The translations under genes were made by a program, and so were the position numbers. A stretch of DNA of 64,000 nucleotides. Source: Planctomycetales bacterium. GTDB taxonomy: Bacteria > Planctomycetota > Phycisphaerae > SM23-33. The notes under the pieces were generated by a model that ran no database searches, was not told the DNA's origin, and saw only the letters and a list, made by a program, of their open reading frames with translations. Numbering within the stretch: the first letter of the stretch is position 1; every line of letters starts with the position of its first letter. Shown here in pieces: positions 40,827-49,821 of this stretch. Location: NCBI GenBank assembly GCA_030612725.1, contig JAUWNJ010000014.1, positions 24,954-88,953 on the forward strand. The letters are read 5' to 3'.

Positions 40827-43800
40827 CTATTTTCCAGGTTCGAACAGTTCTCGCATTGTCGCATCCAGGCTTCGGAATGGAACGGTTTTTACTTTGGGTT
40901 TGTCCAGCGTACCGGTAACTCGCACTGTCATTAATTGACTGGCGAGTCCCTCCAGCACTTCGCTCAATGCCGTCAGACGGGGTAATTTCCTCGGCGGACC
41001 GGTGAGAAATGTCAGACTCAGTTTCTTGCTTTTCATGTTCATCTTACCTGCGCCCAGTATGGACAGGGCCGATCCCTGAAGGTGTATCTCTCGAAGCACA
41101 AGCGTGTTGCCCTGGAGATCGTAATTGATTTCGCCGGTATGAAAGGCTGATCCTGTCGGAAGCGTCAGGTTGACCACGTGCAGGAACCCCAGCAGGACGG
41201 GAAGCCTGTAGAGTTTCGCCTTACTGATATGCAGTTTTCCCGAAGCCCGGCGTGAAGCGAGGTCTCCGACGGTAGCGGTCAACTGAATGTTACCGGTCAA
41301 TAATCCCTGGACATCCCGGCGATGTTTGGGGGCTTTTGCTTCGGGTCCGATGAATTTCGCCAGGTTGATATTCTCAACCGAAAGGCTTAATCCATATTTC
41401 GCCGGTTTCGCCAGGCGGACCTCGGCGAACCCCGCCACTCGACCGTCGAAGACCTGTCCGGAAATTTTGTCAATTCGCAACACCGGCGATTTTACGGTTT
41501 TGTGCAGGTGGGCGGTGATATTTTCAAGGCGGCGCGGACCCACCACGAACGACTCCAGAAATATCTTTGCGTCGGCAACAAGTTTTTCAGGCGGACCTTT
41601 GCATGACATTTCACCCTCGACCCACCCGGTTATCCGCTTGGCGCCCATTCCAAGATTCGTAACGGCGTCGGTAAAGGCAACTTTTCCGGCCCATCGCCAC
41701 GCGAGCGGCTCGCGTTTGGGTTTCTCCCGCGCAGGAGCACTTGCCGGTTGCTTTTTCGGGGTAATTTCGCGTCGGATGTCCAGTTTTTTTATCGCCAGTC
41801 TGACCGTTCCACCCGGACGCAATTGCAAGGCCTGGACCATCTCGTCCGGCAAGGCAGAGAGAAGCTTCCGATCTACTTTGATCGCACCGGTCTGCACACT
41901 CAAGTCAGCGTGTTCGCTGCCGGCGGCGGTGGATATCCGTCCATCCAGCACGACCTTTGCACCACCGGCAAGACCGCTGAATGAATTCAGCACAATCGTA
42001 TCCGGTTCTATGATTGCCGTTCCGCCCGTAAGCCTCAACGGATACGGAAAATGCCGATATTTAATCCGCATATTCTGTGGTTTCACGATCAGACGGTAAG
42101 TCCAGGCAGGCTGCGTGGTGCTTTTGGTATCTCCCCGTGGCGAATCGATCAGTCTCAACGTAGTATTTGCCGTTCCCGACGGCGTCAGCAGGTCCCATCC
42201 TCGCTTCGCGTTCTTCGGCAGCGCCTCGCGGAGGGCTGCATCCAGCGACAGACCTGTGGCCTCTATTGTCAGGTTCGCATCCTGGTGGTCGTTTCGTATC
42301 GACATACTTCCGGTAATGTTCACATTCGCCTGCCCGCGCCAGCCCACAAGATGTTGTACTGTTACCTCCTCGTGCGTAATTCTGACTGCGCCGCTGACCC
42401 GTTCGATTGCGCACGGGAACCGGCTGTGCCTGATACTCGCGTTCTTCAGAACAACCGGAATGTCGCACTCTACCGTTCCACCATTTTTGCGCCATACTGT
42501 CGCCTTTGTAATGTCGGCCTGTCCTTTGAGCCTGTATGAAAGGTACGCCTGCCTGAGGCGCTTCGGAAGGGCGCGTGCGACTTTCTCGTCCAGTGGCAGA
42601 TCGGTAATATCGGCGGTTATTTTGAAATCGTCAGGCCCGGGCTTTCTTGTGATAGTACCGTTCAGTACGCATCGCATGGGGCCGGCGCTTCCGCGAACCG
42701 AAACAATGCGGACATTATTCGCCGAAGACACGACTTTCCCGGTAACCTTTTTCAGGCGATACGGAAAGTCGCGGTATTCAAGCGACGCCTTACCGTCAAA
42801 TTCTATCGTTATATCTCTGACCGGCTTGGTCGATTCGTCGCCGGACCTCGCATCAATTATAAATGTAGCGTGTCCGCGAGGGGAATACACCTGCCATATA
42901 CTGCGCAAATCCTCTGGAAGGTTATCACGCAATTCCGACGTCATCGGCATGTTGCGGACAATGATTTTGACGCCGTAAGCAAGGTTCTCCATCGGTCCGG
43001 TCAATTGCCCCGATATCTCCACGGCCGCCTGGCCGTATCGACCTTGCAAATCCTTCAATTTAAGGTTGTTGTCAGTCAGTATTATCCGTCCGGAGACATG
43101 ATCAAGGCGGATCGGGCAGTAAGGCAGGCGAAGTGAAACTTCCTTCAAATCGACTTGACCATTAATCAGTAAGCCGCCTCGCTGGTTGCGGTGAAGCACT
43201 GCGCTGACGGAGAGGGTCCCGGCTGGGTCAATCTGCTTATGGAACTTTGCGAAGGTCTCCCCGAACATGCCGGCCAGGTCTTCGCTGGGTGGCCAGGCCA
43301 TATCGGTTATCGTAAGCGACGTTTTGAACGGACTGTGTACCTGGTATCCTTCATATCGTCCACTGAGCGTGAAGCCGGCCCCGCCGGCCTGGGTAATTCG
43401 CCCCGCAAGGTTCTGGACGGAAACCCCGTCTTTATCGAAAACAAGACGCCCCCGAACGCCGAAGAATTTTAATCCGCCTTCAGCCGGCGGTAGTTCCATG
43501 GAAACATCCTTCAGATCGACTATCAGTTGGTTTCGGCGAGCAGGTTCGGTCGTCGTACCGGAACCGCCGAGACTGACCGTAACGTTCCATGGCTTCTCAA
43601 AGCTCAACTTGTGCCGCTTCTTCCAATCGAGGTATTTACCGGGTAGCGTTTTGTCCAGCCCCGCTTCCGAGACCGGCCCACTGATAAACGTCTGCCCGGT
43701 AACAATGTTTATCGTTCCTTGTCCCTGGATGGCGTCCGCCTTATCGGACAGAATGATATTGTACATCCGGGCATCCGGGTCAGGCAGAAGGCTTATGCTC

Positions 43801-44372
43801 ATCTCAACACCTGGACGACGAAACTGCTGACCGTCCAGCAATTCGATAACCTCCAGCCTGGCGTTTCGCATGAGGATCGGGACGATTGGAATTTTTCTCC
43901 TTTTCCCGTCCGTCCATATCGACGTACTGATAATTGGGAGATTCCACTTTCCGGTCTGAAGGTCAAGGACAGGTCTGATCGTTGCGCCGACACAGACGAT
44001 CCCGGTTGGTTCAAGAGCGCCGCGCACCATAAGCGCCGACGGGCGATGGGTGATAAAAACCTCCGGCGCTTCAAAGAAGGGGATTTTGCTGTCAACTGCG
44101 CGAATTTGCAGATTGCGAACCTGTATCTCGCCGAAGAGACTGAAATGAGCGGATTCCACCTTTACCACCGCGCCGGTCAGACGCTGGAGGTACTGTTCGA
44201 CCTTTCGCTGTACGCGGGCGTCATTGGTAAGATACCAGTACCCACCCGTCACCAGCACCAGCAGGGTAAAGATAAACAACCCTGCGCCATGACGACGCCC
44301 ACTTACATAACGCCAAAGCCGGCGACGACGCCTTGGCAGACGCCGACGCAATCTTGAAAGCAAATCAATCAT
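40827..44372 (-). CDS. very large AsmA-like envelope protein
   Basis: 1181 residues with one N-terminal transmembrane helix (residues about 30-48, after an Arg-rich cytoplasmic tail) and a long, repetitive beta-rich periplasmic part. AsmA/YhdP/TamB-type features: LTGAVVKVESAHFSLFGEIQ near the start and ASGKLHISKAKLYRLPVLLG with a GTLDKPKVKTVPF ending. Repeated GxVxxxxxxxxV strands suggest a groove-shaped lipid-transport bridge between the membranes, as known for this superfamily. Lys/Pro-rich linker around residue 880. It agrees with a diderm envelope. Confidence 0.8.
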   Translation of the reverse strand: MIDLLSRLRRRLPRRRRRLWRYVSGRRHGAGLFIFTLLVLVTGGYWYLTNDARVQRKVEQYLQRLTGAVVKVESAHFSLFGEIQVRNLQIRAVDSKIPFFEAPEVFITHRPSALMVRGALEPTGIVCVGATIRPVLDLQTGKWNLPIISTSIWTDGKRRKIPIVPILMRNARLEVIELLDGQQFRRPGVEMSISLLPDPDARMYNIILSDKADAIQGQGTINIVTGQTFISGPVSEAGLDKTLPGKYLDWKKRHKLSFEKPWNVTVSLGGSGTTTEPARRNQLIVDLKDVSMELPPAEGGLKFFGVRGRLVFDKDGVSVQNLAGRITQAGGAGFTLSGRYEGYQVHSPFKTSLTITDMAWPPSEDLAGMFGETFAKFHKQIDPAGTLSVSAVLHRNQRGGLLINGQVDLKEVSLRLPYCPIRLDHVSGRIILTDNNLKLKDLQGRYGQAAVEISGQLTGPMENLAYGVKIIVRNMPMTSELRDNLPEDLRSIWQVYSPRGHATFIIDARSGDESTKPVRDITIEFDGKASLEYRDFPYRLKKVTGKVVSSANNVRIVSVRGSAGPMRCVLNGTITRKPGPDDFKITADITDLPLDEKVARALPKRLRQAYLSYRLKGQADITKATVWRKNGGTVECDIPVVLKNASIRHSRFPCAIERVSGAVRITHEEVTVQHLVGWRGQANVNITGSMSIRNDHQDANLTIEATGLSLDAALREALPKNAKRGWDLLTPSGTANTTLRLIDSPRGDTKSTTQPAWTYRLIVKPQNMRIKYRHFPYPLRLTGGTAIIEPDTIVLNSFSGLAGGAKVVLDGRISTAAGSEHADLSVQTGAIKVDRKLLSALPDEMVQALQLRPGGTVRLAIKKLDIRREITPKKQPASAPAREKPKREPLAWRWAGKVAFTDAVTNLGMGAKRITGWVEGEMSCKGPPEKLVADAKIFLESFVVGPRRLENITAHLHKTVKSPVLRIDKISGQVFDGRVAGFAEVRLAKPAKYGLSLSVENINLAKFIGPEAKAPKHRRDVQGLLTGNIQLTATVGDLASRRASGKLHISKAKLYRLPVLLGFLHVVNLTLPTGSAFHTGEINYDLQGNTLVLREIHLQGSALSILGAGKMNMKSKKLSLTFLTGPPRKLPRLTALSEVLEGLASQLMTVRVTGTLDKPKVKTVPFRSLDATMRELFEPGK

Positions 44373-44447
44373 TACATCGAAAGTCTAAACCATCGGCGCG
44401 ATAACAGCAAAAATATCCGTGTAATCCCTACCCCCTGGGGGTGTGGG

Positions 44448-44921
44448 CTATATAAGCATACCGGTAATCGTTCCCTCAAAAACCATTCGCCCGTTAATGA
44501 ACCCCTGCACAGCCCCGATGCAACGGCGTTTACGCATCTCGACCATCTTTCCCAGCATGATTATACGATCGCCCGGAACGACCTGGCCTCGAAATTTCAC
44601 GTCGTCCACTCCACCGAAGCCAAGGAAACCATCGTGTTTTTCCTGGCTAACGACGTAATAACTGACCATTTGTGCAGCGCATTCGATCATCAGCACGCCG
44701 GGAAAGACAGGTCGACCCGGTATGTGCCCGCGAACCCAGAACTCATCGGCGCGGATGTCCCGGAACCCCGCAATAACCTTCTTCTCGTAATCGATAAGGA
44801 ATATCCCGTCGAGTTGCTGGAACTCGTATCGGTGTGGATTCACCTGGCAAATTTGCTCGCGCGTAACGGCAACTTTGCTTTGATCAATTTCGCTGATGTC
44901 CAGAATCGGTTCCGGCGGCAT
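44448..44921 (-). CDS. fabZ: FabZ-like beta-hydroxyacyl-ACP dehydratase
   Basis: 157 residues in a hot-dog fold. The active-site helix WVRGHIPGRPVFPGVLMIEC has the catalytic His and Glu of FabZ (HxPGxPVxPGVLxxE). Further family features are GVDDVKFRGQVVPGDRI. It dehydrates 3-hydroxyacyl-ACP in fatty acid synthesis. A longer N-terminal stretch (QVNPHRYEFQQLDGIFLIDY) is typical of planctomycete FabZ/FabA paralogues. Neighbours are not fatty-acid genes, so it may serve a particular lipid. Confidence 0.82.
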   Translation of the reverse strand: MPPEPILDISEIDQSKVAVTREQICQVNPHRYEFQQLDGIFLIDYEKKVIAGFRDIRADEFWVRGHIPGRPVFPGVLMIECAAQMVSYYVVSQEKHDGFLGFGGVDDVKFRGQVVPGDRIIMLGKMVEMRKRRCIGAVQGFINGRMVFEGTITGMLI

Positions 44922-44942
44922 TTGAGACCTTTCTTTGCTCGC

Positions 44943-46049
44943 TTACAGTTTCAACTCGCTGAATTTCATTCCGTGCGCCTCGGCTACGCCTGCATAGGTA
45001 ATTTCGCCTTCGACGATATTTACGCCTTCAGCAAGGTGTTTATCGGCGGCAACGGCGGCCTTCCAACCCTTGTTCGCTATGTTCAGAGCAAACGGGAAAG
45101 TAGCGTTAGTCAGCGCCTGGGTTGAAGTTCGCGGAACCGCGCCGGGCATGTTGGCTACGCAATAGTGGACGATACCATCGACTTCGTAAATCGGGTCGTG
45201 GTGCGTGGTCGGATGAGTCGTCTCGACGCATCCGCCCTGGTCAACTCCGACATCGACGATAACCGATCCGGGCTTCATAATCTTCAGGTCTTCCCGGCTG
45301 ATTAGAACAGGCGTCCTTCCTCCGGGGATAAGCACCGCTCCGACCACAAGGTCAGCGCCGGCAATGGCTAATCGCACCGAGGACGGGTCGGACTTGACCG
45401 TTCGTACGTTCGCCGGCATCACGTCGTCGAGGTATCGCAGGCGGTCGAGTTTCACATCCATCATCTGCACATCCGCGCCCATGCCCGCTGCCATCTTGGC
45501 TGCATTCGTTCCGACAACACCGCCGCCCAGGATGACCACCCGTGCGGGCATCACGCCCGGAACACCGCCCAGGAGCACGCCGCGACCACCGGCATGACGC
45601 TCCAGAGACCACGCGCCGACCTGGATAGCCATACGTCCCGCCACCTCGCTCATCGGCGTCAACAGCGGCAATCCGCCCTGATCGTCGGTAATCGTTTCGT
45701 AGGCGATTGCGACGCTTCCGGTCGCTGCCACGCCTTCGGTCAGTTGCTTATCCGGGGCAAAGTGGAAATATGTGAACAGTATCTGTCCCTTGCGCATCAT
45801 AGGCCATTCGCTCGAAAGAGGCTCTTTGACCTTGACGACCATCTCGGACTTTGCCCAGACACCCTTGGCCGAATCGACCATGCGAGCGCCGTGGCTGACG
45901 TACTGCTCATCGTTTAATCCGCTCCCCAAACCGCCGCCGGCTTCGACGAGCACCGTATGACCGGCCTTGGTTAGAACCTCCACCCCGCTGGGGGTAAGAC
46001 CTATACGATATTCGTCGGGTTTAATCTCGCGTACTGTCCCGATAATCAT
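44943..46049 (-). CDS. ald: alanine dehydrogenase
   Basis: 368 residues. The motifs are [10 protein letters not shown] (catalytic Lys), [13 protein letters not shown] (catalytic His) and the Rossmann [20 protein letters not shown] near 170, with [20 protein letters not shown] and [20 protein letters not shown]. It interconverts L-alanine and pyruvate with NAD and ammonia. Full length for the family. SD AGAGGAG precedes the ATG. A promoter at 46107-46135 is likely. Confidence 0.95.
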   Translation of the reverse strand: MIIGTVREIKPDEYRIGLTPSGVEVLTKAGHTVLVEAGGGLGSGLNDEQYVSHGARMVDSAKGVWAKSEMVVKVKEPLSSEWPMMRKGQILFTYFHFAPDKQLTEGVAATGSVAIAYETITDDQGGLPLLTPMSEVAGRMAIQVGAWSLERHAGGRGVLLGGVPGVMPARVVILGGGVVGTNAAKMAAGMGADVQMMDVKLDRLRYLDDVMPANVRTVKSDPSSVRLAIAGADLVVGAVLIPGGRTPVLISREDLKIMKPGSVIVDVGVDQGGCVETTHPTTHHDPIYEVDGIVHYCVANMPGAVPRTSTQALTNATFPFALNIANKGWKAAVAADKHLAEGVNIVEGEITYAGVAEAHGMKFSELKL

Positions 46050-46106
46050 TTATGCTCTCCTCTGATGTTGAAAAAACATCGTTCCTTATGGTCAATTCGT
46101 GCGTTA

Positions 46107-46135
46107 TAGATAACATAGGCTGATGCTGATGACAA
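46107..46135 (-). promoter_or_regulatory. promoter for alanine dehydrogenase
   Basis: On the minus strand TTGTCA (46130-46135), 17 bases, TATCTA (46107-46112), about 60 bases upstream of the ald ATG. Confidence 0.45.
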
Positions 46136-46154
46136 GAGTCTATATTGGGCAGAC

Positions 46155-46183
46155 AGGGACTTGGGACTTGGGATTAGGGACTT
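46155..46183 (+). repeat. GGGACTTGGGATTAGGG words in the host chromosome
   Basis: GGGACTTGGGACTTGGGATT followed by AGGGACTTG. The same words occur within the prophage at 15421 and 16437, so the family is not specific to phage or host. Confidence 0.7.
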
Positions 46184-46198
46184 GAAAAAAAACAGATG

Positions 46199-46253
46199 AA
46201 CCAATCAACCAATCAACCAATCAACCAATCAACCAGTCAACCAATCAACCAAT
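46199..46253 (+). repeat. octamer tandem repeat AACCAATC abutting a start codon
   Basis: Seven consecutive AACCAATC-type units (one with AGTC) run directly into AACCAATATG, where ATG is the start of the next gene. No Shine-Dalgarno sequence can fit in it. Confidence 0.85.
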
Positions 46254-46940
46254 ATGAACTCGCACATGGTAAAATTGTCCGCCCTGATAATGGTCATAAG
46301 CATGATTCTCGCTTCGGGCGTTTCATCGCAGCCGAATGAAACCGCATCCAAACCCGCGTCCAACCTGGACTACTGGCTCAGCCAGACCAAACCAACCGTC
46401 ACAAGCCGATCCGCCAGCCGATCTTCGGAAGTCAATCCTTTCGGGCGAACGGATCGTTTCAGCCGATCCGACGCGCTGCCGGGAGTTGTGGTCCTTTCCG
46501 ACGGGAAAATCCTGCCCGGCGGGGTGTTCACCACGCGCGACAAGGACTGGGAGGTCTGGTCGGCTTCGCGGAAGCGATGGCGGCATATTCCGCCGATAGT
46601 CGTTTTGAGCATTCGTGCCGTCGTCGTCGAAGAGGGCATGGAAAAGGAGTGGCGTTGGAAGGAAATGGGCAGGAACGAGAAGTTTTATACCGGCAAGGCC
46701 CAGCCGGTCAGGCGGCTGCTCTGGCGGTTCCACCTGATTGACGATTCGTACATCACCGGCGCGGTCAAGGGCCAGCCCCTGTGGGTCGAATCCGCCGACA
46801 AACGCTACGGCCCCTTCGTCCTGCACGAACGCACCAAAGGCAAACTGGACCAGACGCTCAAAGACCTGGTCTATGTCAAACAAGTCGTCATCTCCCGCCG
46901 GGCGATGAAAGAGGCCCGCAAGGACCAACGTTCGAAATGA
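46254..46940 (+). CDS. exported protein of unknown function
   Basis: 228 residues. The N-terminus (MVKLSALIMVISMILASGVS after an ATG pair 12 bases apart) is a signal peptide. The mature part is basic with aromatic residues (PGVVVLSDGKILPGGVFTTR; AQPVRRLLWRFHLIDDSYIT). No family recognised. The start codon lies at the end of an eight-base tandem repeat tract, so the true start may be the ATG at 46266. The 3' end is followed by a nested inverted repeat. Confidence 0.6.
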   Translation: MNSHMVKLSALIMVISMILASGVSSQPNETASKPASNLDYWLSQTKPTVTSRSASRSSEVNPFGRTDRFSRSDALPGVVVLSDGKILPGGVFTTRDKDWEVWSASRKRWRHIPPIVVLSIRAVVVEEGMEKEWRWKEMGRNEKFYTGKAQPVRRLLWRFHLIDDSYITGAVKGQPLWVESADKRYGPFVLHERTKGKLDQTLKDLVYVKQVVISRRAMKEARKDQRSK

Positions 46941-46958
46941 CCAACAGCACCAAACGGC

Positions 46959-47092
46959 GGGTGGCACCTTCAAGCGGAGCGAAACGAAGAGAAGCGGAGC
47001 TTGTGGGTGCTCTACGCTCTTGCCCATTCAGCACCCACAACCTACGCTTCCCATAGGGACACTACGTGTCGCTCCGGTTGAAGGTGCCACCC
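46959..47092. repeat. nested inverted repeat between convergent genes
   Basis: The arms 46959-46982 and 47069-47092 match at 23 of 24 positions (GGGTGGCACCTTCAA...). Inside, GTGGGTGCT and AGCACCCAC form another stem. The genes on both sides end here, so it may act as a two-way terminator or be an inserted element. Confidence 0.8.
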
Positions 47093-47096
47093 ACTG

Positions 47097-47855
47097 TTAA
47101 CTTTCTTTGCCCAGACCACCCGCCGAAGCAGGGACAACTATACGCCATTTACTTGATGATTTTGGCCCTTTGACGATAAATGAGTGTTTTTCAGCAGACC
47201 AAACTATTTTCACCTTTTTGACCATATCTTCCGACAACTCGATATGAGATAGTTGGCCTGGCCAAGTGGGAGCAACCCACACTGATACATGGTTTTTAAA
47301 GGTAAGGTCAGGTTTGCCAATATTGTAAAAAATTTCCAGCACCAGTTCCTTTTTACCAGAACTAATTATAAAAACTTGAAATTTATCAGAAGGTGGCCAA
47401 TGACTGCCGTCTTCCACAGAAAAGGACACGAATTTTTCCAAGTAGCCGTCTCCGGTAAAGTCCACAAGTCCACCATCCGACCTCATAGAGTCTCTCGACC
47501 ACAGTACACAGTGTCCTGATGCGTCAAAAACGAACGAACACTCGCGATTCCCACTTCCACTAACACGAACCGGATACATAACCATGGCCACAACCAGTCT
47601 TGCTCCTGTTTTATCTGTGGCTTTGAAGCAGTCTATGCTGCTCCCATCAGTCGTAAAGCTGAATTCCGCTGGCAGGCCGTTGATCTCGTTCTTCTCGAGA
47701 AGTTGAGCAAATGCAGCCGTTTTACTTCTTTTACTAAGTAATTGCTCCACAAGGCTTTTATCAAATAATCGCCACATTACGCTTGCAATGAGCGCCACCA
47801 TGAGCAAACCACTTAGTGCTGCCATGAAAAACGAAATACGTTTAATATTTGCCAT
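47097..47855 (-). CDS. membrane-anchored exported protein of unknown function
   Basis: 252 residues with an N-terminal hydrophobic helix (ISFFMAALSGLLMVALIASV, residues 7-26) as anchor or signal. The exported part has beta-rich sequence, with DGYLEKFVSFSVEDGSHWPP and a hydrophilic C-terminus. No family recognised. The codon use and base composition are less GC-rich than its neighbours, so it may have been acquired. It ends beside the nested inverted repeat at 46959-47092. Confidence 0.55.
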   Translation of the reverse strand: MANIKRISFFMAALSGLLMVALIASVMWRLFDKSLVEQLLSKRSKTAAFAQLLEKNEINGLPAEFSFTTDGSSIDCFKATDKTGARLVVAMVMYPVRVSGSGNRECSFVFDASGHCVLWSRDSMRSDGGLVDFTGDGYLEKFVSFSVEDGSHWPPSDKFQVFIISSGKKELVLEIFYNIGKPDLTFKNHVSVWVAPTWPGQLSHIELSEDMVKKVKIVWSAEKHSFIVKGPKSSSKWRIVVPASAGGLGKES

Positions 47856-47989
47856 TGGACACCCCAGGCAATACTCCCATTGCTCTATAAACGCACCTTA
47901 TCAGGTGGTCACAAGACCCACTAATGTTATGCACAAGCCTTCGTGCCTGTTTTTATACTTTCGTCTTTTTGTGGGCGTTTTTTGGTCAT

Positions 47990-48037
47990 TAGAGATTAGG
48001 CATTCATTAGGCATTGGTCATTAGACATTAGACATTT
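47990..48037. repeat. CATTAG(A/G)CATTAG word repeats
   Basis: The gap between folE and the upstream gene holds TTAGGCATTCATTAGGCATT and GTCATTAGACATTAGACATT, another of the short word families. Confidence 0.65.
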
Positions 48038-48041
48038 TACC

Positions 48042-48623
48042 CTATCCCCTCAGCAGGCTCATTACTTCGCTTCGGGTTGAGGGGTTGGTTTTGCATATTC
48101 CTCGCAAGGCCGAGGTTATCATTACCGAACCGGGCTTTTTTACGCCTCGGATTATCATACAGGTGTGCTGGGCCTCTATGACGACGGCGACACCCCGTGG
48201 CTTGAGTTTTTTCATGATAATGTCGGCTATCTGGCTGGTCAGGCGTTCCTGGACCTGAGGCCGATGCGCGAAGGCATCGACGACGCGGGCGAGTTTGCTT
48301 ATCCCGATGACCCTTCCCTTCGGGAGATAGGCGACGTGCACCTTTCCCATAAACGGCAGGAGGTGATGCTCGCACATGCTGTGGAATGAGATGTCACGGA
48401 GGACGACCATCTCGTCGTAGTCTTCCTTGAAGAACGCCTTGAAATGCTCGGCAGGGTCTTCGTGCATTCCTGCGAACAGTTCCCGATAGGCCCGCGCGAC
48501 ACGCTTCGGCGTGCCTTCCAGTCCGTGACGTGATGGGTTCTCGCCGATAGCGGAAATTATCTCGCGCACCGCAGCGACGATGCGATCCTCAGCGAATCTA
48601 TCTTTATCAGGTTTTGCTTTCAT
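48042..48623 (-). CDS. folE: GTP cyclohydrolase I
   Basis: 193 residues from the ATG at 48623. An in-frame extension up to 48740 only runs through an inverted repeat and is rejected. The zinc-binding set [10 protein letters not shown] and [10 protein letters not shown] (with Cys-His-Cys) and the active-site [20 protein letters not shown] are present. It converts GTP to dihydroneopterin triphosphate, used for folate and for queuosine. queG lies next upstream, which points towards a queuosine link. No typical start signal is visible and a 36-bp hairpin lies just before the gene. Confidence 0.95.
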   Translation of the reverse strand: MKAKPDKDRFAEDRIVAAVREIISAIGENPSRHGLEGTPKRVARAYRELFAGMHEDPAEHFKAFFKEDYDEMVVLRDISFHSMCEHHLLPFMGKVHVAYLPKGRVIGISKLARVVDAFAHRPQVQERLTSQIADIIMKKLKPRGVAVVIEAQHTCMIIRGVKKPGSVMITSALRGICKTNPSTRSEVMSLLRG

Positions 48624-48651
48624 TATTGAAACTCCCGGTTTTCGTGCAGTG

Positions 48652-48734
48652 GTAGGCTGGGACGGAGCGAAGCGGAGTCCCACCTTTTGTTTGACGCGAA
48701 AGGTGGGACTCCGCTTCGCTCCGTCCCAGCCTAC
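48652..48734. repeat. perfect 36-bp inverted repeat upstream of folE
   Basis: The arms 48652-48687 and 48699-48734 are exact reverse complements, with an 11-base loop. They begin with GTAGGCTGGGACGGAGCG. The word GTAGGCTGGG also occurs at 63908-63917. Confidence 0.9.
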
Positions 48735-48776
48735 GATCACATCCGGGCATCTTATACGCTCGCGCGGCGGTCTGCG

Positions 48777-49802
48777 TCAAATGTACTGTTTTATCGCCCA
48801 CGTTGCGGCTTCTGCTACAATGGGCGATTCATGTCGTGTAAGTCGTTCAAGCGCATCCCGGCTGGCTTGGTCGGGCGTGTTTCCGAGGGCGATTGCGGCA
48901 TTGCGCAGGAACATTTCATATTTCGCACGTCTGGCTGACGAGCCGCGAGTCGCCCGGTCCCAGTCAGCCCATTCCCACCGGATTATCTCGTCCGGCGTCG
49001 CGGACGCCAATGCCATCGGTCCGCGAAGTTCGGCGTCACCGGCGGGGACGTCGCGATTGTACGGGCAAACTTCCTGGCAAACGTCGCAGCCGAAGACCCA
49101 CTGACCGCAGGCCCGGCGCAACGATTCGGGAATAGACTCCCGATGCTCGATGGTAAGGTAACTGACGCACCGGCGGGAATCGACCAGGCCGTCGTCCTGA
49201 ATCGCACCGGACGGACAGGCTTCGAGACACGCCCGGCAGGAGCCGCAGCGATTTTTCACGGGCTTGTCCGCCGGAAGGGATAAATTGACGACGATTTCCG
49301 CCAGAAGCAGGTAACTTCCGAATTGTGCGTCTATGAGACATCCGTTGCGTCCGATCCATCCGAGTCCGCCAGCGGCTGCGAGATCGCGTTCGAGTATCGG
49401 CGCGGTATCGACGCAGATGCGGGCATGGAGGTCGGGTACAATCCCAGACAGTTCGGCGACGATTTTCCGGCAGCGTTTGCGAAGCAGTCGGTGATAGTCG
49501 CGTCCGCGAGCGTAACGTGCGATATGCCCAGCCTCGGCGTCGTCGCCCGACGGAGCGTAAGATGCAGCCAGACAGATAACGCAGACTTCGTCGCCGGGTT
49601 CATCCAGCATCCCCCGCACGTCGCAGCGGCGCTCCGGTTCGCGCGCCAACCAGGACATCTTCCCGTGATAGCCCATCGCCAGGAATCGCCGAAAGCGTTC
49701 GCTACCCAACGGAGTATCACCAGGCGCGATACCGACACGGACAAAACCCGACTCGCCCGCAAGACGAACAATCAGCGATTTGATTTCAGAAGGGTCAACC
49801 AT
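48777..49802 (-). CDS. queG: epoxyqueuosine reductase
   Basis: 341 residues. Two 4Fe-4S motifs of the QueG type are seen: CGSCRACLEACPSGAI near 190 and CDVCQEVCPYN near 245, preceded by the cobalamin/Asp region (RICVDTAPILERDLAAAGGL, GWIGRNGCLI). The enzyme reduces epoxyqueuosine to queuosine in tRNA, the final step. The C-terminal region carries a HEAT-like segment, common in the longer form. folE is beside it. It starts 20 bases before the end of valS, in the same direction. Confidence 0.95.
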   Translation of the reverse strand: MVDPSEIKSLIVRLAGESGFVRVGIAPGDTPLGSERFRRFLAMGYHGKMSWLAREPERRCDVRGMLDEPGDEVCVICLAASYAPSGDDAEAGHIARYARGRDYHRLLRKRCRKIVAELSGIVPDLHARICVDTAPILERDLAAAGGLGWIGRNGCLIDAQFGSYLLLAEIVVNLSLPADKPVKNRCGSCRACLEACPSGAIQDDGLVDSRRCVSYLTIEHRESIPESLRRACGQWVFGCDVCQEVCPYNRDVPAGDAELRGPMALASATPDEIIRWEWADWDRATRGSSARRAKYEMFLRNAAIALGNTPDQASRDALERLTRHESPIVAEAATWAIKQYI

Positions 49803-49821
49803 TTTGCCATTTTTATCATCT

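Noticed and set aside
46199..46253. Possible CRISPR array
   Set aside because: The units are only 8 bases and contiguous, without spacers; no cas genes are present. No CRISPR array was seen anywhere in the window.
48624..48740. 39-residue N-terminal extension of FolE
   Set aside because: It is encoded entirely by the 36-bp inverted repeat; the ATG at 48623 gives a normal FolE.
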